A stretch of 64,000 bases of DNA, taken from an uncultured Eubacteriales bacterium (GTDB taxonomy: Bacteria > Bacillota > Clostridia > Oscillospirales > CAG-272). The stretch lies in assembly GCA_949747515.1 (NCBI GenBank), contig CATKFO010000051.1, forward strand, positions 1 to 64,000, written 5' to 3'. Below are positions 43,759 through 53,610 of this stretch, in pieces. Position 1 is the stretch's first letter. Each line of letters starts with the position of its first letter. The position numbers were made by a program, and so were the translations under genes. The notes under the pieces are model-generated. The model was not told the DNA's origin, ran no database searches, and saw only the letters and a list, made by a program, of their open reading frames with translations.

Positions 43759-43822
43759 CGGATAGCCGAACGAACGGGAGTAAACTCTATATTATAAATA
43801 TTTATCGAAGGAGTAAACGATA

Positions 43823-44572
43823 ATGAACGTTCCCGAGAGATTTGAAAGAGAAGCGCGCTTGATCGGGGAAGAAGGCGTTCGTTTGCTCGCTTCCTCCAGC
43901 GCGATAGTGTTCGGAGCCGGAGGAGTAGGCGGAGCGGCGATAGAGGCTCTTGCGCGCGCCGGTCTTGGAGAAATAGCGGTAGTCGATCCCGACGTCGTAT
44001 CGGAGAGCAACCTGAACAGACAGCTGCTCGCCACTGAAGAAACCATCGGCAAGTCAAAATGCGAGGCGGCCGCGGCGCGGGTAAGGCTGATCAATCCAGC
44101 CTGTCGTGTTAAAGAATTCCGCCATTTTTATGGACCCGAAGACACCGGTTTCATACGGCTCGAAGACTATGATTTTATAATCGACGCTATAGACACGGTA
44201 TCGTCGAAGCTGTTCCTCATTTCCGAGGCGAAAAAGGCGGGAATTCCTATGATCTCCTCTATGGGAACGGGAAACAAGCTCGATCCGTCAAGACTCAGAG
44301 CAACCGATATTTCAAAGACGAACACATGCCCTCTCGCCGCCGTAATTCGCAGAGAATGCAGAAAACGGAATCTCGGCAAGCTGAGAGCAATATGGTCGGA
44401 CGAAACGCCGATAAAAGCGGTTGCGGAGGCGAGAAACGGACGTCATTCGCCGGGCAGCATATCGTTCGTACCGCCGGTAGCCGGGATGATCGCCGCAGGC
44501 GAGGCGGTAACGACCATACTAAAAATGGGGAGACGGCAAAATGAAAAATCGGAGATAACGCCGAATGAATGA
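43823..44572 (+). CDS. tcdA: tRNA threonylcarbamoyladenosine dehydratase
   Basis: A 249-residue E1-like ThiF-family enzyme that closes t6A37 of ANN-decoding tRNAs into its cyclic form. VFGAGGVGGAAIEALARAG is the nucleotide-binding site, then VDPDVVSESNLNRQ, IDAIDTVSSKLFL and the C-terminal PGSISFVPPVAGMIAAGE, all typical of TcdA/CsdL. AAGGAG lies before the ATG. Its stop overlaps the start of ttcA by 8 bases, so the two tRNA-modification genes are coupled. Confidence 0.9.
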   Translation: MNVPERFEREARLIGEEGVRLLASSSAIVFGAGGVGGAAIEALARAGLGEIAVVDPDVVSESNLNRQLLATEETIGKSKCEAAAARVRLINPACRVKEFRHFYGPEDTGFIRLEDYDFIIDAIDTVSSKLFLISEAKKAGIPMISSMGTGNKLDPSRLRATDISKTNTCPLAAVIRRECRKRNLGKLRAIWSDETPIKAVAEARNGRHSPGSISFVPPVAGMIAAGEAVTTILKMGRRQNEKSEITPNE

Positions 44573-45491
44573 AAACATGCCCCGCGCTGAAATTCGCGCT
44601 AAAAAAAAGAAAGAATATTCAAGATCAGAGATCGCCGCTCGAAGCATACTGAAAACATATCGCAGGGAAATATGGGCTCCTTTTATTTCTGCTGTTAAGC
44701 AGTACGAGCTTATAGAAAAAGGAGATCGTATCGCCGTCTGCCTTTCCGGAGGAAAAGACTCGGCCGTTCTCGCCGTGCTTATGCGTCAGCTTGCGGCTCA
44801 CAGCGACGTTCCGTTTGAATGCGAGTACATAGTTATGGATCCAGGATATTCTTCTGAAAACAGAAAAAGGATTGAGGAAAACGCGGCCTTGCTAGAGCTG
44901 CCAATACGCGTCTTCGAGACTAACATATTCAGCGTAACGTCAAAACAGGGGGGCTCTCCGTGCTATCTATGCGCGAGAATGAGACGCGGACATCTGTACA
45001 GCTACGCTCAAAGCCTTGGGTGCAACAAAATCGCTTTAGGGCATCATATGTCCGACGTAATAGAAACGACGCTTATGGGGATGCTTTGGGGATCTCAGAT
45101 ACAGGGAATGCTGCCGCGGCTCCGCAGTACAAATTTTGAAGGAATGGAGCTGATTCGTCCTTTATATAAAATAAGAGAAGACGATATCGTCAGGTGGGTC
45201 CGCTACAATGAACTTGAATTTCTCGGCTGCGCCTGCAAAATGACCGAATCCGCGGCTGTGGACGAGACCGCGTCCAAAAGACGAGAGACAAAGGAGTTGA
45301 TTCGCCGCCTGAAGGAATCGGGAAATCGGGATATAGAGAAAAATATATTCGGCGCGATACACCGCGCTAATATCGACACTTTGGTAGGCTATAAGCTGCG
45401 CGGAGAAGAGCATAGTTTTCTAGAACAGCTTGAAGACAAAATAGCTGAGGGACCGTCTCGGCAGATCGAAAAGAACGGCAAATTAAGCTAA
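44565..45491 (+). CDS. ttcA: TtcA-type tRNA sulfurtransferase
   Basis: A 308-residue PP-loop ATPase of the TtcA/CTU1 group, which thiolates a tRNA base (s2C32 in TtcA). The ATP-binding SGGKDSAVL is near residue 59, CYLCARMRRG holds the two Cys that bind a [4Fe-4S] cluster in this group, and ALGHHMSDVIETTLM follows. A CACKMT segment could supply a third Cys. The start overlaps tcdA by 8 bases. TtcA and related CTU1-like proteins are hard to separate by eye; the family call is firm, the exact base is not. Confidence 0.85.
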   Translation: MNENMPRAEIRAKKKKEYSRSEIAARSILKTYRREIWAPFISAVKQYELIEKGDRIAVCLSGGKDSAVLAVLMRQLAAHSDVPFECEYIVMDPGYSSENRKRIEENAALLELPIRVFETNIFSVTSKQGGSPCYLCARMRRGHLYSYAQSLGCNKIALGHHMSDVIETTLMGMLWGSQIQGMLPRLRSTNFEGMELIRPLYKIREDDIVRWVRYNELEFLGCACKMTESAAVDETASKRRETKELIRRLKESGNRDIEKNIFGAIHRANIDTLVGYKLRGEEHSFLEQLEDKIAEGPSRQIEKNGKLS

Positions 45492-45512
45492 CAGTTCAGT
45501 TTCGGTTAGCTT
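45485..45512 (+). terminator. Weak hairpin after ttcA
   Basis: AAGCTAAC (45485-45492) pairs with GTTAGCTT (45505-45512) across the ttcA stop, with only three following T in its favour. It may partly separate ttcA from mnmA. Confidence 0.35.
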
Positions 45513-45581
45513 TGCTCGTTAACAACTATGAGCGTTGGGCTTTAACGCGCTATTTATATGTAAAAGGTTACAGACATAAAG

Positions 45582-46622
45582 ATGAAAAAAGGAAAATTGC
45601 TCGTCGCTATGAGCGGCGGCGTCGATTCTTCGGTCGCTGTTCGACTGCTTATGGAACAGGGATACGAGCTCGAAGGCGTTACGTTTAAGGTCGATTCGTC
45701 TTCGGGAGCAGAGTCCGCCGTTCACGACGCAAAAATTGTCGCCGAAGCGTTCGGCATACGGCATACTTCGCTCGATATGTCGGAGGAGTTTCGGTTGGAT
45801 GTGAAGGAGTATTTCGTCAAATCTTACGAAGCGGGAAAAACCCCGATCCCATGCGTCGAGTGCAACAGAAAGATCAAGTTCGGCAGACTTTTGGACTACG
45901 CTCTTGAAAGGGGATTCGACGGAATCGCAACCGGACATTACGCTCGTCTGGCTACTGAAAACGGACGGCGGCGTCTATATCGGGCGGCTGACGCGCAAAA
46001 AGATCAAAGCTATATGCTTGCCGGTCTTACGGAAAAACAGATTATGCTTTCTCACTTTCCCCTCGGAGAATATACCAAAGACGAAATACGCAGAATAGCC
46101 GGAGAGAGCAATCTTACGGTATCGGAGAAGAAAGACAGTCAGGACATTTGCTTTATCTCGGACGGCGATTACGTACGTTTTCTAACGGAATATCGAGGGC
46201 GGCCCCCTGCCGCCGGGAAATACGTAGACGTTCAAGGCAACGTTCTCGGCCAAAACCGTGGGCAGGAGACCGTGACCGTAGGACAGAGCCGCGGGCTGGG
46301 CATAGCTCTCGGTAAGAAAGTTTACGTTATTGAACGCGACGCCGCTGCAAATCGCGTCGTTCTCGGCGACGAAGAACATCTTTATAAAAGCGAAGTATAC
46401 TGCGAGGGCATAAATCTGATCGGCGAAGACGGTCTTCCCGACGGCGAACGCCTCACGGTAAAAATACGATACGCCCATAGAGGAACGCCTGCCTTCGTCA
46501 AGGCTTTTGGCTCGGGACGTACGCTAATAAAATTTGACGAGCCGGTACGCGCTCCCGCTTCAGGGCAATACGCGGTTATGTACAGGGGAGACTGCGTAGT
46601 CGGGAGCGCGGTTATTGAATAA
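45582..46622 (+). CDS. mnmA: tRNA-specific 2-thiouridylase MnmA
   Basis: A 346-residue PP-loop enzyme making s2U34 in Glu, Gln and Lys tRNAs. SGGVDSSVAVRLL near residue 11 binds ATP. The catalytic Cys pair lies in PCVECNRKIKF and SQDICFISDG, with GHYARL between, and the C-terminal beta domain (YRGRPPAAG, GQSRGLGIALGKKVYV) is complete. Length is normal. It lies 90 bases after ttcA, continuing the tRNA-modification run. Upstream AAAAGG is a modest ribosome binding site. Confidence 0.95.
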   Translation: MKKGKLLVAMSGGVDSSVAVRLLMEQGYELEGVTFKVDSSSGAESAVHDAKIVAEAFGIRHTSLDMSEEFRLDVKEYFVKSYEAGKTPIPCVECNRKIKFGRLLDYALERGFDGIATGHYARLATENGRRRLYRAADAQKDQSYMLAGLTEKQIMLSHFPLGEYTKDEIRRIAGESNLTVSEKKDSQDICFISDGDYVRFLTEYRGRPPAAGKYVDVQGNVLGQNRGQETVTVGQSRGLGIALGKKVYVIERDAAANRVVLGDEEHLYKSEVYCEGINLIGEDGLPDGERLTVKIRYAHRGTPAFVKAFGSGRTLIKFDEPVRAPASGQYAVMYRGDCVVGSAVIE

Positions 46623-46764
46623 CGCGTAAAAATAGAACGCCGCTCGTACTTTTTCGGGTCTTGACCGCTTCGAATAAATTGATAAAAATATAAAAAAACA
46701 ATTAAAGCGGCTCGCCGTAACGTAGTAAGCCGCAATTTAAATTTTAATAAACGAGGTAACAGCC

Positions 46765-47826
46765 ATGCTTAAACTTATCTCTCCTGCAAACGGATCTACA
46801 GTTTCTCTGAGGGGAGACCGCGTACGCTTATTTTTCGACTTATACAACGCGCGCGAGTCTGATTTTCCCGTGGACGTGCATCCATGGACGAACGTGGCGC
46901 GCGACACGGACGGGACTCATCCGGCTCCCGTGCTTTTCTTATGGAATACCGACGCGCCGACTGAAACATGCGATTTCGCCGTGCATATTTCGCACGATCC
47001 GGACTTTTCGGACGATATGGTAACGGTAGTCCCGGACAGCGGGACGGCCCTCGCAAGATATAACCTTGAAATCGGGAAAAAGTACTACTGGTATGCTGAA
47101 AGCAGAGGAAGCCGCCCGGAAAAAAGCGAAGTGTTTTCTTTTAAAACTGCGGACGAGTTTCCTCGCTTCGTATATCTTTCCAAAGAAAACACTAATATGC
47201 GCGACGCGGGAGGCCTGTATAACATAGATGGAAAAAGAGTTCGACAAGGGCTGTTCTATCGAGGAGCGCTTATAGATAAGGACCGCACGCCCGACGAAGA
47301 AGGCTTTAGACGTCTTATAGAAGAGCTTCGCATACGCACCGATCTGGACCTTAAAGGATTCGATTACGAGGCGAACAATTCTCTTGCTGAGCAAAATTCA
47401 AAATTGCGGGGAATAGTGGACCGCTACATATTCAACGCCAGCGCGTACGACGGAGGACTTAACAACGACGGAGCGCGCGGAATTATCGCGGACGTTTTCC
47501 GCCTGATGTGCGACGAGAGCATATATCCCGCATATCTTCACTGTCACTCTGGAATGGATCGCACCGGAACGATAATGTTCTTGCTGGGACTTATTCTTCG
47601 AATAGACGTGGATACGCTTATGATCGACTACGAGTTGTCGGCGCTATGTACGGACGGATGGGGAGACAGAACTCGTGAAAATCTTTCAGTCGGGGCGGCC
47701 AATGAAATCCGCAAGTTCGGAGACGAGGGAGACGATCTTTACGCGTGCGCTGAAAAACTTTTCGACAAGGGCTTCGGACTTCCTGACGCTCCGGCCGTTC
47801 TGCGTAAAATATTCCTCGAGGACTAA
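46765..47826 (+). CDS. Tyrosine/dual-specificity phosphatase with N-terminal Ig-like domain
   Basis: A 353-residue protein. Residues 1-125 look like a fibronectin/Ig-type beta domain (LISPANGSTVSL, DFAVHISHDPDF, GKKYYWYAESRG). Residues 130-350 are a Tyr-phosphatase3-type domain with NMRDAGGLYN, GLFYRGALID and the P-loop HCHSGMDRTGT (CX5R, Cys near residue 259). The phosphatase removes phosphate from protein Tyr/Ser or phosphoinositide-like substrates. No signal peptide, so the Ig-like domain would be cytoplasmic, which is unusual. A GAGGT site lies before the ATG. Confidence 0.85.
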   Translation: MLKLISPANGSTVSLRGDRVRLFFDLYNARESDFPVDVHPWTNVARDTDGTHPAPVLFLWNTDAPTETCDFAVHISHDPDFSDDMVTVVPDSGTALARYNLEIGKKYYWYAESRGSRPEKSEVFSFKTADEFPRFVYLSKENTNMRDAGGLYNIDGKRVRQGLFYRGALIDKDRTPDEEGFRRLIEELRIRTDLDLKGFDYEANNSLAEQNSKLRGIVDRYIFNASAYDGGLNNDGARGIIADVFRLMCDESIYPAYLHCHSGMDRTGTIMFLLGLILRIDVDTLMIDYELSALCTDGWGDRTRENLSVGAANEIRKFGDEGDDLYACAEKLFDKGFGLPDAPAVLRKIFLED

Positions 47827-47857
47827 CGACTTTTACGACCATAGTATAAGAAAACTC

Positions 47858-47887
47858 TTGCTTTTTCGAGCGGTTTTATGATATACT
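47858..47887 (+). promoter_or_regulatory. Promoter of the M23-like gene
   Basis: TTGCTT (47858-47863), 18 bases, TATACT (47882-47887), about 165 bases upstream of the coding start. Confidence 0.5.
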
Positions 47888-48051
47888 TAGTATGATAAAT
47901 TATCGCGTAGGAAAGAAGACGCGGATAAGTATCGCAAAAAGCGTCGAAGGCGCCGGATTCACGCCAAAATTTCAAGCTGCAAAGACGCATACGTATTATA
48001 CGCAGTTTTGTCGGCGCTTCAATTAGAAATGATGAAAGCATGGAGATTGAT

Positions 48052-49743
48052 ATGAAAAAAAAGATCGCTTATATTATTATGATCCTGCTCATGCTTGCGC
48101 CATCCTTTGTCGCGGTTCATAGTTATCTGAGCGCGCGGAATTCGCCCGCCGGCTCAAAAAATATCGTTAAGATAACCGTTAAGGACGTACAGCAAAATAT
48201 TTACGAGCTTGACAGAGTGAAAGACGGTGAAAGAGCGGAAAAACTGATCGATCTTATTATGGAAATAAGAAACGGCGGAAAAAAGATATCTGCGCTCCCA
48301 AGCTCCGTTTCGGGAAGCGATCCTTTTCTTATAACTTTGAGCACGCCGGTAAAGGACACGTCGTATCAGTTTTACGTCGGAGTAGACTCAACCAACTGCT
48401 ACTTTTCTCTTGACGGAGAAGCGTATCAGATAAAGCAGGAAGACGCGGGAAAATTTCTGGAAACGGAATACGCGGAATGTCTGTACGTAGGAGCTAACGT
48501 TCCCACGCTTACAGTTTCTTCTGAAAGCGCCGTAAAGCCGTCGGAGTTGTCGTGGCAGTATAGAAATTACCGCGGGGCGCTTACTGAGAAAAATACGGAC
48601 GCGTATCTTAACAAGGAAGAACAAAGCGTTGAGGTTATCGGGGCGGTTACCTTAAACTTTAGTATAGAACCGGATATATACACAGTTGTTATAACTGATG
48701 AGGATGGAAAGGTAAGATACGAAAGCACGGGAGAAAACCACGCTCCAGTCGTATTTGAAGAGCAAACGAACGTCAACGTCTCGGTAAACGCAAAGTGGCT
48801 TGAAAACGAGGATAAGAGTTATGTCGGCGAAAGCTCTTATAATTTTTCCGCGTCGGTCAGCGCGCCTCCAACATTCCATCTTGCTAAAGATACGGCGCAC
48901 GAAAGCAAATTCGTAGTTATTACGGCGGTCGGAGCCTCCGATCCAAGCAGGATATCGTTTTCCAGCGATCCCGCTATGGATTCTTCTCCCGTTTTCTATA
49001 AAGCCGACGGAGACTCTTACGGCATTCTTCCTATCCCGGCGGGAAGCGCCGGTTCGTATACCGTAACTCTTTCTTACGGCGGAGCGTCTTCTCAACTGAA
49101 TTTGAAGGTCTCTCCGTTCGCAGAATGCACCGCCGGATGGTATAGCGTTGAAAAGGCGAAAGGAATTCCTTATTCGGCGGAAACCTTCGCTTCGGCATAC
49201 AGCGAAAGCGCGCGAAACGAATTTGCGGAGCTTGTAAAAACAATTTCAAATAGCGATGAAACTAAAGCGGCGGCGCAAACAAAATACTTCGACGGATATT
49301 TTCTCGGACCGCGTCAGGAATACGGTAAATATGCGGCGAGTAAAATACTGTACGGAGAAAAAATCGCTATAACAGGAAACGAAAACGACAGCATGACGTT
49401 CGTCAGCGAAGGACTTGATCAAATATATTCGGGAAATGTTCCGGCGGCTAACGCAGGAAAGGTCGTATATACGGGTTCATCCGCTTATTCCGGCAATTTA
49501 GTCGTAATAGAACACGGTTGGGGGCTCAAGACTTGGTATTGGAATTTGGGCGACATATCCGTTAAGGCGGGCGACGCGGTAAATCGAGGCGACGTAATCG
49601 GAAAGACCGGGTCTACCGGTTTCAGTATGGGCGGCGAAGGCGTGCACGTCGCTATGTCGGTGGGAGACAAATTTGTTTGTCCTTACGATACATGGTCGGA
49701 TGCGGACGGTTTCAAGGAAGGCGTGCAAGTATATTATAAATAA
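48052..49743 (+). CDS. Exported protein with degenerate M23 (LytM) domain
   Basis: A 563-residue exported protein: Lys-rich start and hydrophobic helix (MKKKIAYIIMILLMLAP), three or so beta-rich domains, then a LytM-like domain at about 470-560 (NLVVIEHGWGLKTWYWNL, VKAGDAVNRGDVIGKTGSTG, GVHVAMSV). The metal ligands are mostly missing: active M23 enzymes have HL where this has NL, HLH where this has VHV, and no clear HxxxD motif. So it probably binds peptidoglycan or regulates a hydrolase rather than cutting. ATG 48052 is preferred, with GGAG 6 bases upstream; an in-frame ATG lies 12 bases earlier. Confidence 0.8.
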   Translation: MKKKIAYIIMILLMLAPSFVAVHSYLSARNSPAGSKNIVKITVKDVQQNIYELDRVKDGERAEKLIDLIMEIRNGGKKISALPSSVSGSDPFLITLSTPVKDTSYQFYVGVDSTNCYFSLDGEAYQIKQEDAGKFLETEYAECLYVGANVPTLTVSSESAVKPSELSWQYRNYRGALTEKNTDAYLNKEEQSVEVIGAVTLNFSIEPDIYTVVITDEDGKVRYESTGENHAPVVFEEQTNVNVSVNAKWLENEDKSYVGESSYNFSASVSAPPTFHLAKDTAHESKFVVITAVGASDPSRISFSSDPAMDSSPVFYKADGDSYGILPIPAGSAGSYTVTLSYGGASSQLNLKVSPFAECTAGWYSVEKAKGIPYSAETFASAYSESARNEFAELVKTISNSDETKAAAQTKYFDGYFLGPRQEYGKYAASKILYGEKIAITGNENDSMTFVSEGLDQIYSGNVPAANAGKVVYTGSSAYSGNLVVIEHGWGLKTWYWNLGDISVKAGDAVNRGDVIGKTGSTGFSMGGEGVHVAMSVGDKFVCPYDTWSDADGFKEGVQVYYK

Positions 49744-49747
49744 AACG

Positions 49748-49796
49748 AAAAGGTAGAGTATCGATTATCAATTCATACTCTGCCCTTTTGTTTTTG
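49748..49796 (+). terminator. Terminator of the M23-like gene
   Basis: AAAAGGTAGAGTAT (49748-49761) pairs with ATACTCTGCCCTTTT (49775-49789) with one bulge, then GTTTTTG. Confidence 0.85.
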
Positions 49797-50578
49797 TAAT
49801 TTATCAGATATACAATGAAGCATCCCAACCGGAGTCTGCCTTGATTCTATACTTATATAAGTTTGTGTAGTTCTCTAACGAGAATACGGCATAACAGCTT
49901 GCGCCTGCCTCATACGGCGGGAGTAAAAAATCACGCCTTAGCGCGGCGCAAGCGCTTCAATTTGAGAGGCGCAAGCATGTCTGTAGGAAAGCTTCGCTTC
50001 AAGGGATGACGAAGCGGGATTGAACGACGCTTTATTTGAAGCTTAAAGAAACAAAACTCCGCGGGAGACTTTTGCCGTCGCTATAGCTTTTCACACTTCT
50101 TGCCTTCGGCATGAAGTTGTAAGCTTTTTCCAGAAAAAAACTTGTGGTAATCATATACTTTCTTTTAGAAAGAAAGTAATCAAAGAAACTTAAAGAGTAG
50201 TTCGCTTCGCAAAAAGTTGCCGCAGCTTGTGGGCAAGCTGCTTTCGTTAGCTTGTTGAAATGAAGCTTAGTTCAACAGCTGTTTGTGCGGCGGTCAAAAT
50301 GGGGCGTTCGCTCAGCTGGGTTAGGCAAGCGTGAGCCGGAATGGGTTCAAATGTTTGGGAGTTAGTTTAACAGCGAACTCGCATATTTGTGTTCAAAACG
50401 CGGCTTTGTTAAATGTTGCATAAATTTAACGTCGATGTTGAAGTATTGCTGAGGCCTCCAACGTATGAGATAACACCTCTCGTCTGCTTTGCGCGGCGTG
50501 AGCGAGAGAATCCGGCGTAGAGCGGCGTGCCGAAGCGTTGGCGACGCAATGCCGAATCGTCGTCCGCCGACGCAAAAT
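49797..50578. other. Gene-free region with repeats and small hairpins
   Basis: About 780 bases without a credible coding frame. It holds dispersed repeat copy 1 (49944-50056), an AT palindrome (ACTTTCTT/AGAAAGAAAGT, about 50157-50177) and a GCAGCTTG/CAAGCTGC hairpin (about 50223-50242). A terminal part repeats gcg-rich words. It may be a repeat island rather than a decayed gene. Confidence 0.6.
49944..50056 (+). repeat. Dispersed repeat, copy 1
   Basis: Matches the reverse complement of 57761-57877 over about 113 bases, with shared blocks TCTGTAGGAAAG, ACGAAGCGGGATT and TTTGAAGCTTAA; by eye about four of five bases agree with a few small gaps. The two copies are inverted and bracket mnmG to the queuosine-salvage genes. 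Confidence 0.8.
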
Positions 50579-52453
50579 TCACCTTGTCTTTAGCCAGATT
50601 AGAAGAACCGAAATGTCTGCCGGACTAACTCCCGATATACGGCTTGCTTGTCCAACGGACGCCGGCCGAACCTTTGCAAGCTTTTCGGCGGCTTCAAGTC
50701 GAAGTCCCCTTATTTTACCATAATCTATATCAGTTGGAAGCAGCGTATTTTCGCTCTTTTCCTGCCGAGCGGCTTCATCAGTCTGCCGCTTTACATATCC
50801 GGCGTATTTTATTTCTGTTTCTACTCGAAAGCGAAGTTCTCTTGATAACGCGGGCCGCTCCGGATCAATATGGGCGATGTCTTCGTAGCCGATCTGCGGA
50901 CGACGGATCATATCGGCCGCGGAAATTCCAGACGAAACCGGCGTAGTTCCTCGAGCATTAAGCAGCTCGTTTACAGCGGAAGGACCGTAATTCTTGTGCT
51001 CGAGTCGTTCAATTTCCTCTCTGACCGCGCGCTCCTTTTCCATTACCGCCGCGGCGCGATCATGCAGGATAAGTCCGGCGCGTATTCCATACTCGGTAAG
51101 GCGGCTCTCAGCGTTGTCCTGCCTCAGAAGCAGACGAAACTCGCTGCGGCTCGTCATAATTCGATACGGTTCAGCCGTACCCTTTGTTACAAGATCGTCA
51201 ACAAGAGTGCCGATATAAGAAGATCTGCGAGGTAAAATAATTTGCTTCTCCCCCCGAATTTTCAGGGACGCGTTAATTCCCGCAAGCAGTCCTTGAGCGG
51301 CGGCCTCTTCGTAACCGGACGTTCCGTTAAACTGCCCGGCCCCATACAGACCGTCTACCTTTTTAAATTCAAGCGTGGGGTAAAGCTCGGTCGGATCAAC
51401 GCAGTCGTACTCTATAGCGTAGGCGTATCGCATAATTTCCGCTTTTTCAAAGCCGCTGAGCGTGTGAAGCATAGACTCCTGAACGTCCGCGGGAAGAGAA
51501 GAGGAAAATCCTTGTAAATATATTTCTTCCGAATCACGGCCCACGGGCTCCACGAACAACTGGTGGCGTTCCTTATCCGGAAAGCGCATGATTTTATCCT
51601 CGATCGACGGGCAGTACCGAGGGCCTACTCCGTGTATTTTTCCGGAATACAGCGGAGAGCGGCTTATATTAGATTTTATCGTCTCATGAGTCGCATCGTT
51701 CGTATATACGACGTGGCAGTCTATCTGTTCTATGCGGTTTAGCTGCTCCGCGTCGGTACGGCAAGAAAACGGAGTTATATATTCGTCTCCGCGCTGCGCT
51801 TCAAGAGCTGAGAAGTCAATGGAACGGCGATGTATTCTCGGAGGCGTTCCCGTCTTAAAACGCATAAGGTTTATTCCAAGAGAAGAAAGAGACGACGTAA
51901 GTCCTTCGGCTGGAACAAGTCCGTCGGGGCCGCTTCTGCGGCTTATATCTCCCGTATGAGTAGTTCCTCCGAGGTACGTTCCGGTAGAAAGGATTACGGC
52001 GCGAGCGTAAAACTCTCCTCCCGGAGCGGCGGAAACTCCTATAACCTTTGCGTATCCTTCGGACGAAATTTCCGTTAAGACGTCGGTTATTTCTCCTTGA
52101 ATGAGATATAGATTTTCCGTATCCTCCAGCGTTTTTTTCATTATGTCTTTGTATTTTATGCGATCCGCCTGTACTCGCTTCGACTGCACCGCCGCGCCTT
52201 TACCCGTGTTAAGAGTGCGCGACTGAATTGTGGCGAGGTCTGCGGCGTACCCCATCTCTCCTCCGAGAGCGTCTATCTCGTATACCAGGTGTCCTTTTCC
52301 CGTGCCTCCTACGGAGGGATTGCACGGCATATTGGCCACGGCGTCGAGAGAAAGCGTAAAAAGAGCGGTTTTCAGCCCGCTCCGAGCAGAAGCGAGAGCG
52401 GCTTCTATCCCAGCGTGTCCCGCGCCCGCCACTATTATATCGTAACTGTTCAT
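50579..52453 (-). CDS. mnmG: tRNA uridine-5-carboxymethylaminomethyl synthase MnmG (GidA)
   Basis: A 624-residue FAD enzyme that, with MnmE, modifies U34 of certain tRNAs at C5. The FAD site is [19 protein letters not shown] at residue 8. [46 protein letters not shown] and TGTPPRI follow in the family order, and the C-terminal helical domain that contacts MnmE is complete. Length is normal. MnmE is not in this window. It lies 9 bases after the membrane-protein gene on the same strand. Confidence 0.97.
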   Translation of the reverse strand: MNSYDIIVAGAGHAGIEAALASARSGLKTALFTLSLDAVANMPCNPSVGGTGKGHLVYEIDALGGEMGYAADLATIQSRTLNTGKGAAVQSKRVQADRIKYKDIMKKTLEDTENLYLIQGEITDVLTEISSEGYAKVIGVSAAPGGEFYARAVILSTGTYLGGTTHTGDISRRSGPDGLVPAEGLTSSLSSLGINLMRFKTGTPPRIHRRSIDFSALEAQRGDEYITPFSCRTDAEQLNRIEQIDCHVVYTNDATHETIKSNISRSPLYSGKIHGVGPRYCPSIEDKIMRFPDKERHQLFVEPVGRDSEEIYLQGFSSSLPADVQESMLHTLSGFEKAEIMRYAYAIEYDCVDPTELYPTLEFKKVDGLYGAGQFNGTSGYEEAAAQGLLAGINASLKIRGEKQIILPRRSSYIGTLVDDLVTKGTAEPYRIMTSRSEFRLLLRQDNAESRLTEYGIRAGLILHDRAAAVMEKERAVREEIERLEHKNYGPSAVNELLNARGTTPVSSGISAADMIRRPQIGYEDIAHIDPERPALSRELRFRVETEIKYAGYVKRQTDEAARQEKSENTLLPTDIDYGKIRGLRLEAAEKLAKVRPASVGQASRISGVSPADISVLLIWLKTR

Positions 52454-52462
52454 GTAGCTATT

Positions 52463-53569
52463 TTACCTCAAGATTTTGTTTTTTTGCCCGCCGAGGTTTA
52501 ACTGCCCGTGGCGGAAAATAAGTTTTGCAAGAAAAGGATATTTTTCAGGATTTCGCGCCGCGACAACTCCGGCTACAAAAAGGATTAAAGATATCAGCGT
52601 CAAGGCGAAACAGACGCGTATCACGGGAGAAAATTTTTCTTTTTGAGCCTGCTCCGCGTCGGAAAAAGAATACAGCTCTACCTCTCCGCACGTCATACGT
52701 CTGACCGTGCAGTACGATTCGTTTCCCTCGGGAGCGTACGTTTTCACCCATACGTCGCATTCGCCGCCGGCCGCTGCAAAACTGAGCTCAGATTTCCATA
52801 TTCCCGCGGCTTCCGGGTTGTTTATAACAAAAAGTTCCGTTTTTTCTTCCGACGGATATGCGTAAAGCTTCGCCTCGCCGTCCGATAACTCGTAAGATGA
52901 AAAAGATACTTTAAAATGTTCGGAATTATTTTCGTTTATCGGGGAGCGGCTCATGATAATCGACACGATAAGCGCCGCCGTCGACACAAAAATCATGGAG
53001 ACTCCAGAAAAAATAAAACTTGCGGGCTCCTTTAGGCGCGAGCCAAAATATCGGTTTGAAGTCGACGATATTTTTTTTATTGTATGCCCTCCGTTTGCTG
53101 TTTTATAGCGCAGAGACGCGTACTTAAAGAAAGAAAACTGATTGAGAGCGTGTTTATCTATGGATATCGTTTTGTCTCTCACATAAATAACTACGTCGGT
53201 TTTGCCGAACTGTCCTTCGTAGCCTTTTATTTCATCATATCTGTATAGCCTCCTTATGCCGAAAAACGACGTGTGAACGAACCCTTCTTCGCTATAGGAA
53301 ATTTTAAAGGACGTCAGGCATATCGATAAGATCGCAGGAACAACGGATATATATCCAAACATCGCGGAATGATCTTTATATCCTCCAAGAAAGAAAACGA
53401 TTGAGGCAATACACATAAACGACGCGACGGCAATACAGTCGACGGGCCAAACATACGAGATATATACCGGTTCGTTTTCTTCACGTCTTACGAAGTATAA
53501 CGACAGCATAAGTTTTATCGCCGATATAATTACCAGCGCTATCGTGACTATCAAAAGGTTTTTCTGCAT
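52463..53569 (-). CDS. Unrecognised membrane protein with PH-like segment
   Basis: A 368-residue membrane protein. Transmembrane helices lie at about residues 4-25, 42-64 and 71-88, another near 185-207, and one near 318-340. Between them, FKISYSEEGFVHTSFFGIRRLYRYDEIKGY resembles the strands of small bacterial PH-like domains. A beta-rich extracytoplasmic part lies between the last two helices (residues 210-310). I cannot name the family or function. It is in a leftward gene series with the glycosyltransferase upstream and mnmG downstream. Confidence 0.65.
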   Translation of the reverse strand: MQKNLLIVTIALVIISAIKLMLSLYFVRREENEPVYISYVWPVDCIAVASFMCIASIVFFLGGYKDHSAMFGYISVVPAILSICLTSFKISYSEEGFVHTSFFGIRRLYRYDEIKGYEGQFGKTDVVIYVRDKTISIDKHALNQFSFFKYASLRYKTANGGHTIKKISSTSNRYFGSRLKEPASFIFSGVSMIFVSTAALIVSIIMSRSPINENNSEHFKVSFSSYELSDGEAKLYAYPSEEKTELFVINNPEAAGIWKSELSFAAAGGECDVWVKTYAPEGNESYCTVRRMTCGEVELYSFSDAEQAQKEKFSPVIRVCFALTLISLILFVAGVVAARNPEKYPFLAKLIFRHGQLNLGGQKNKILR

Positions 53570-53610
53570 GTGTACGGCGATCTGTTAGACCATTCGCTTC
53601 CTTTCTGAGA

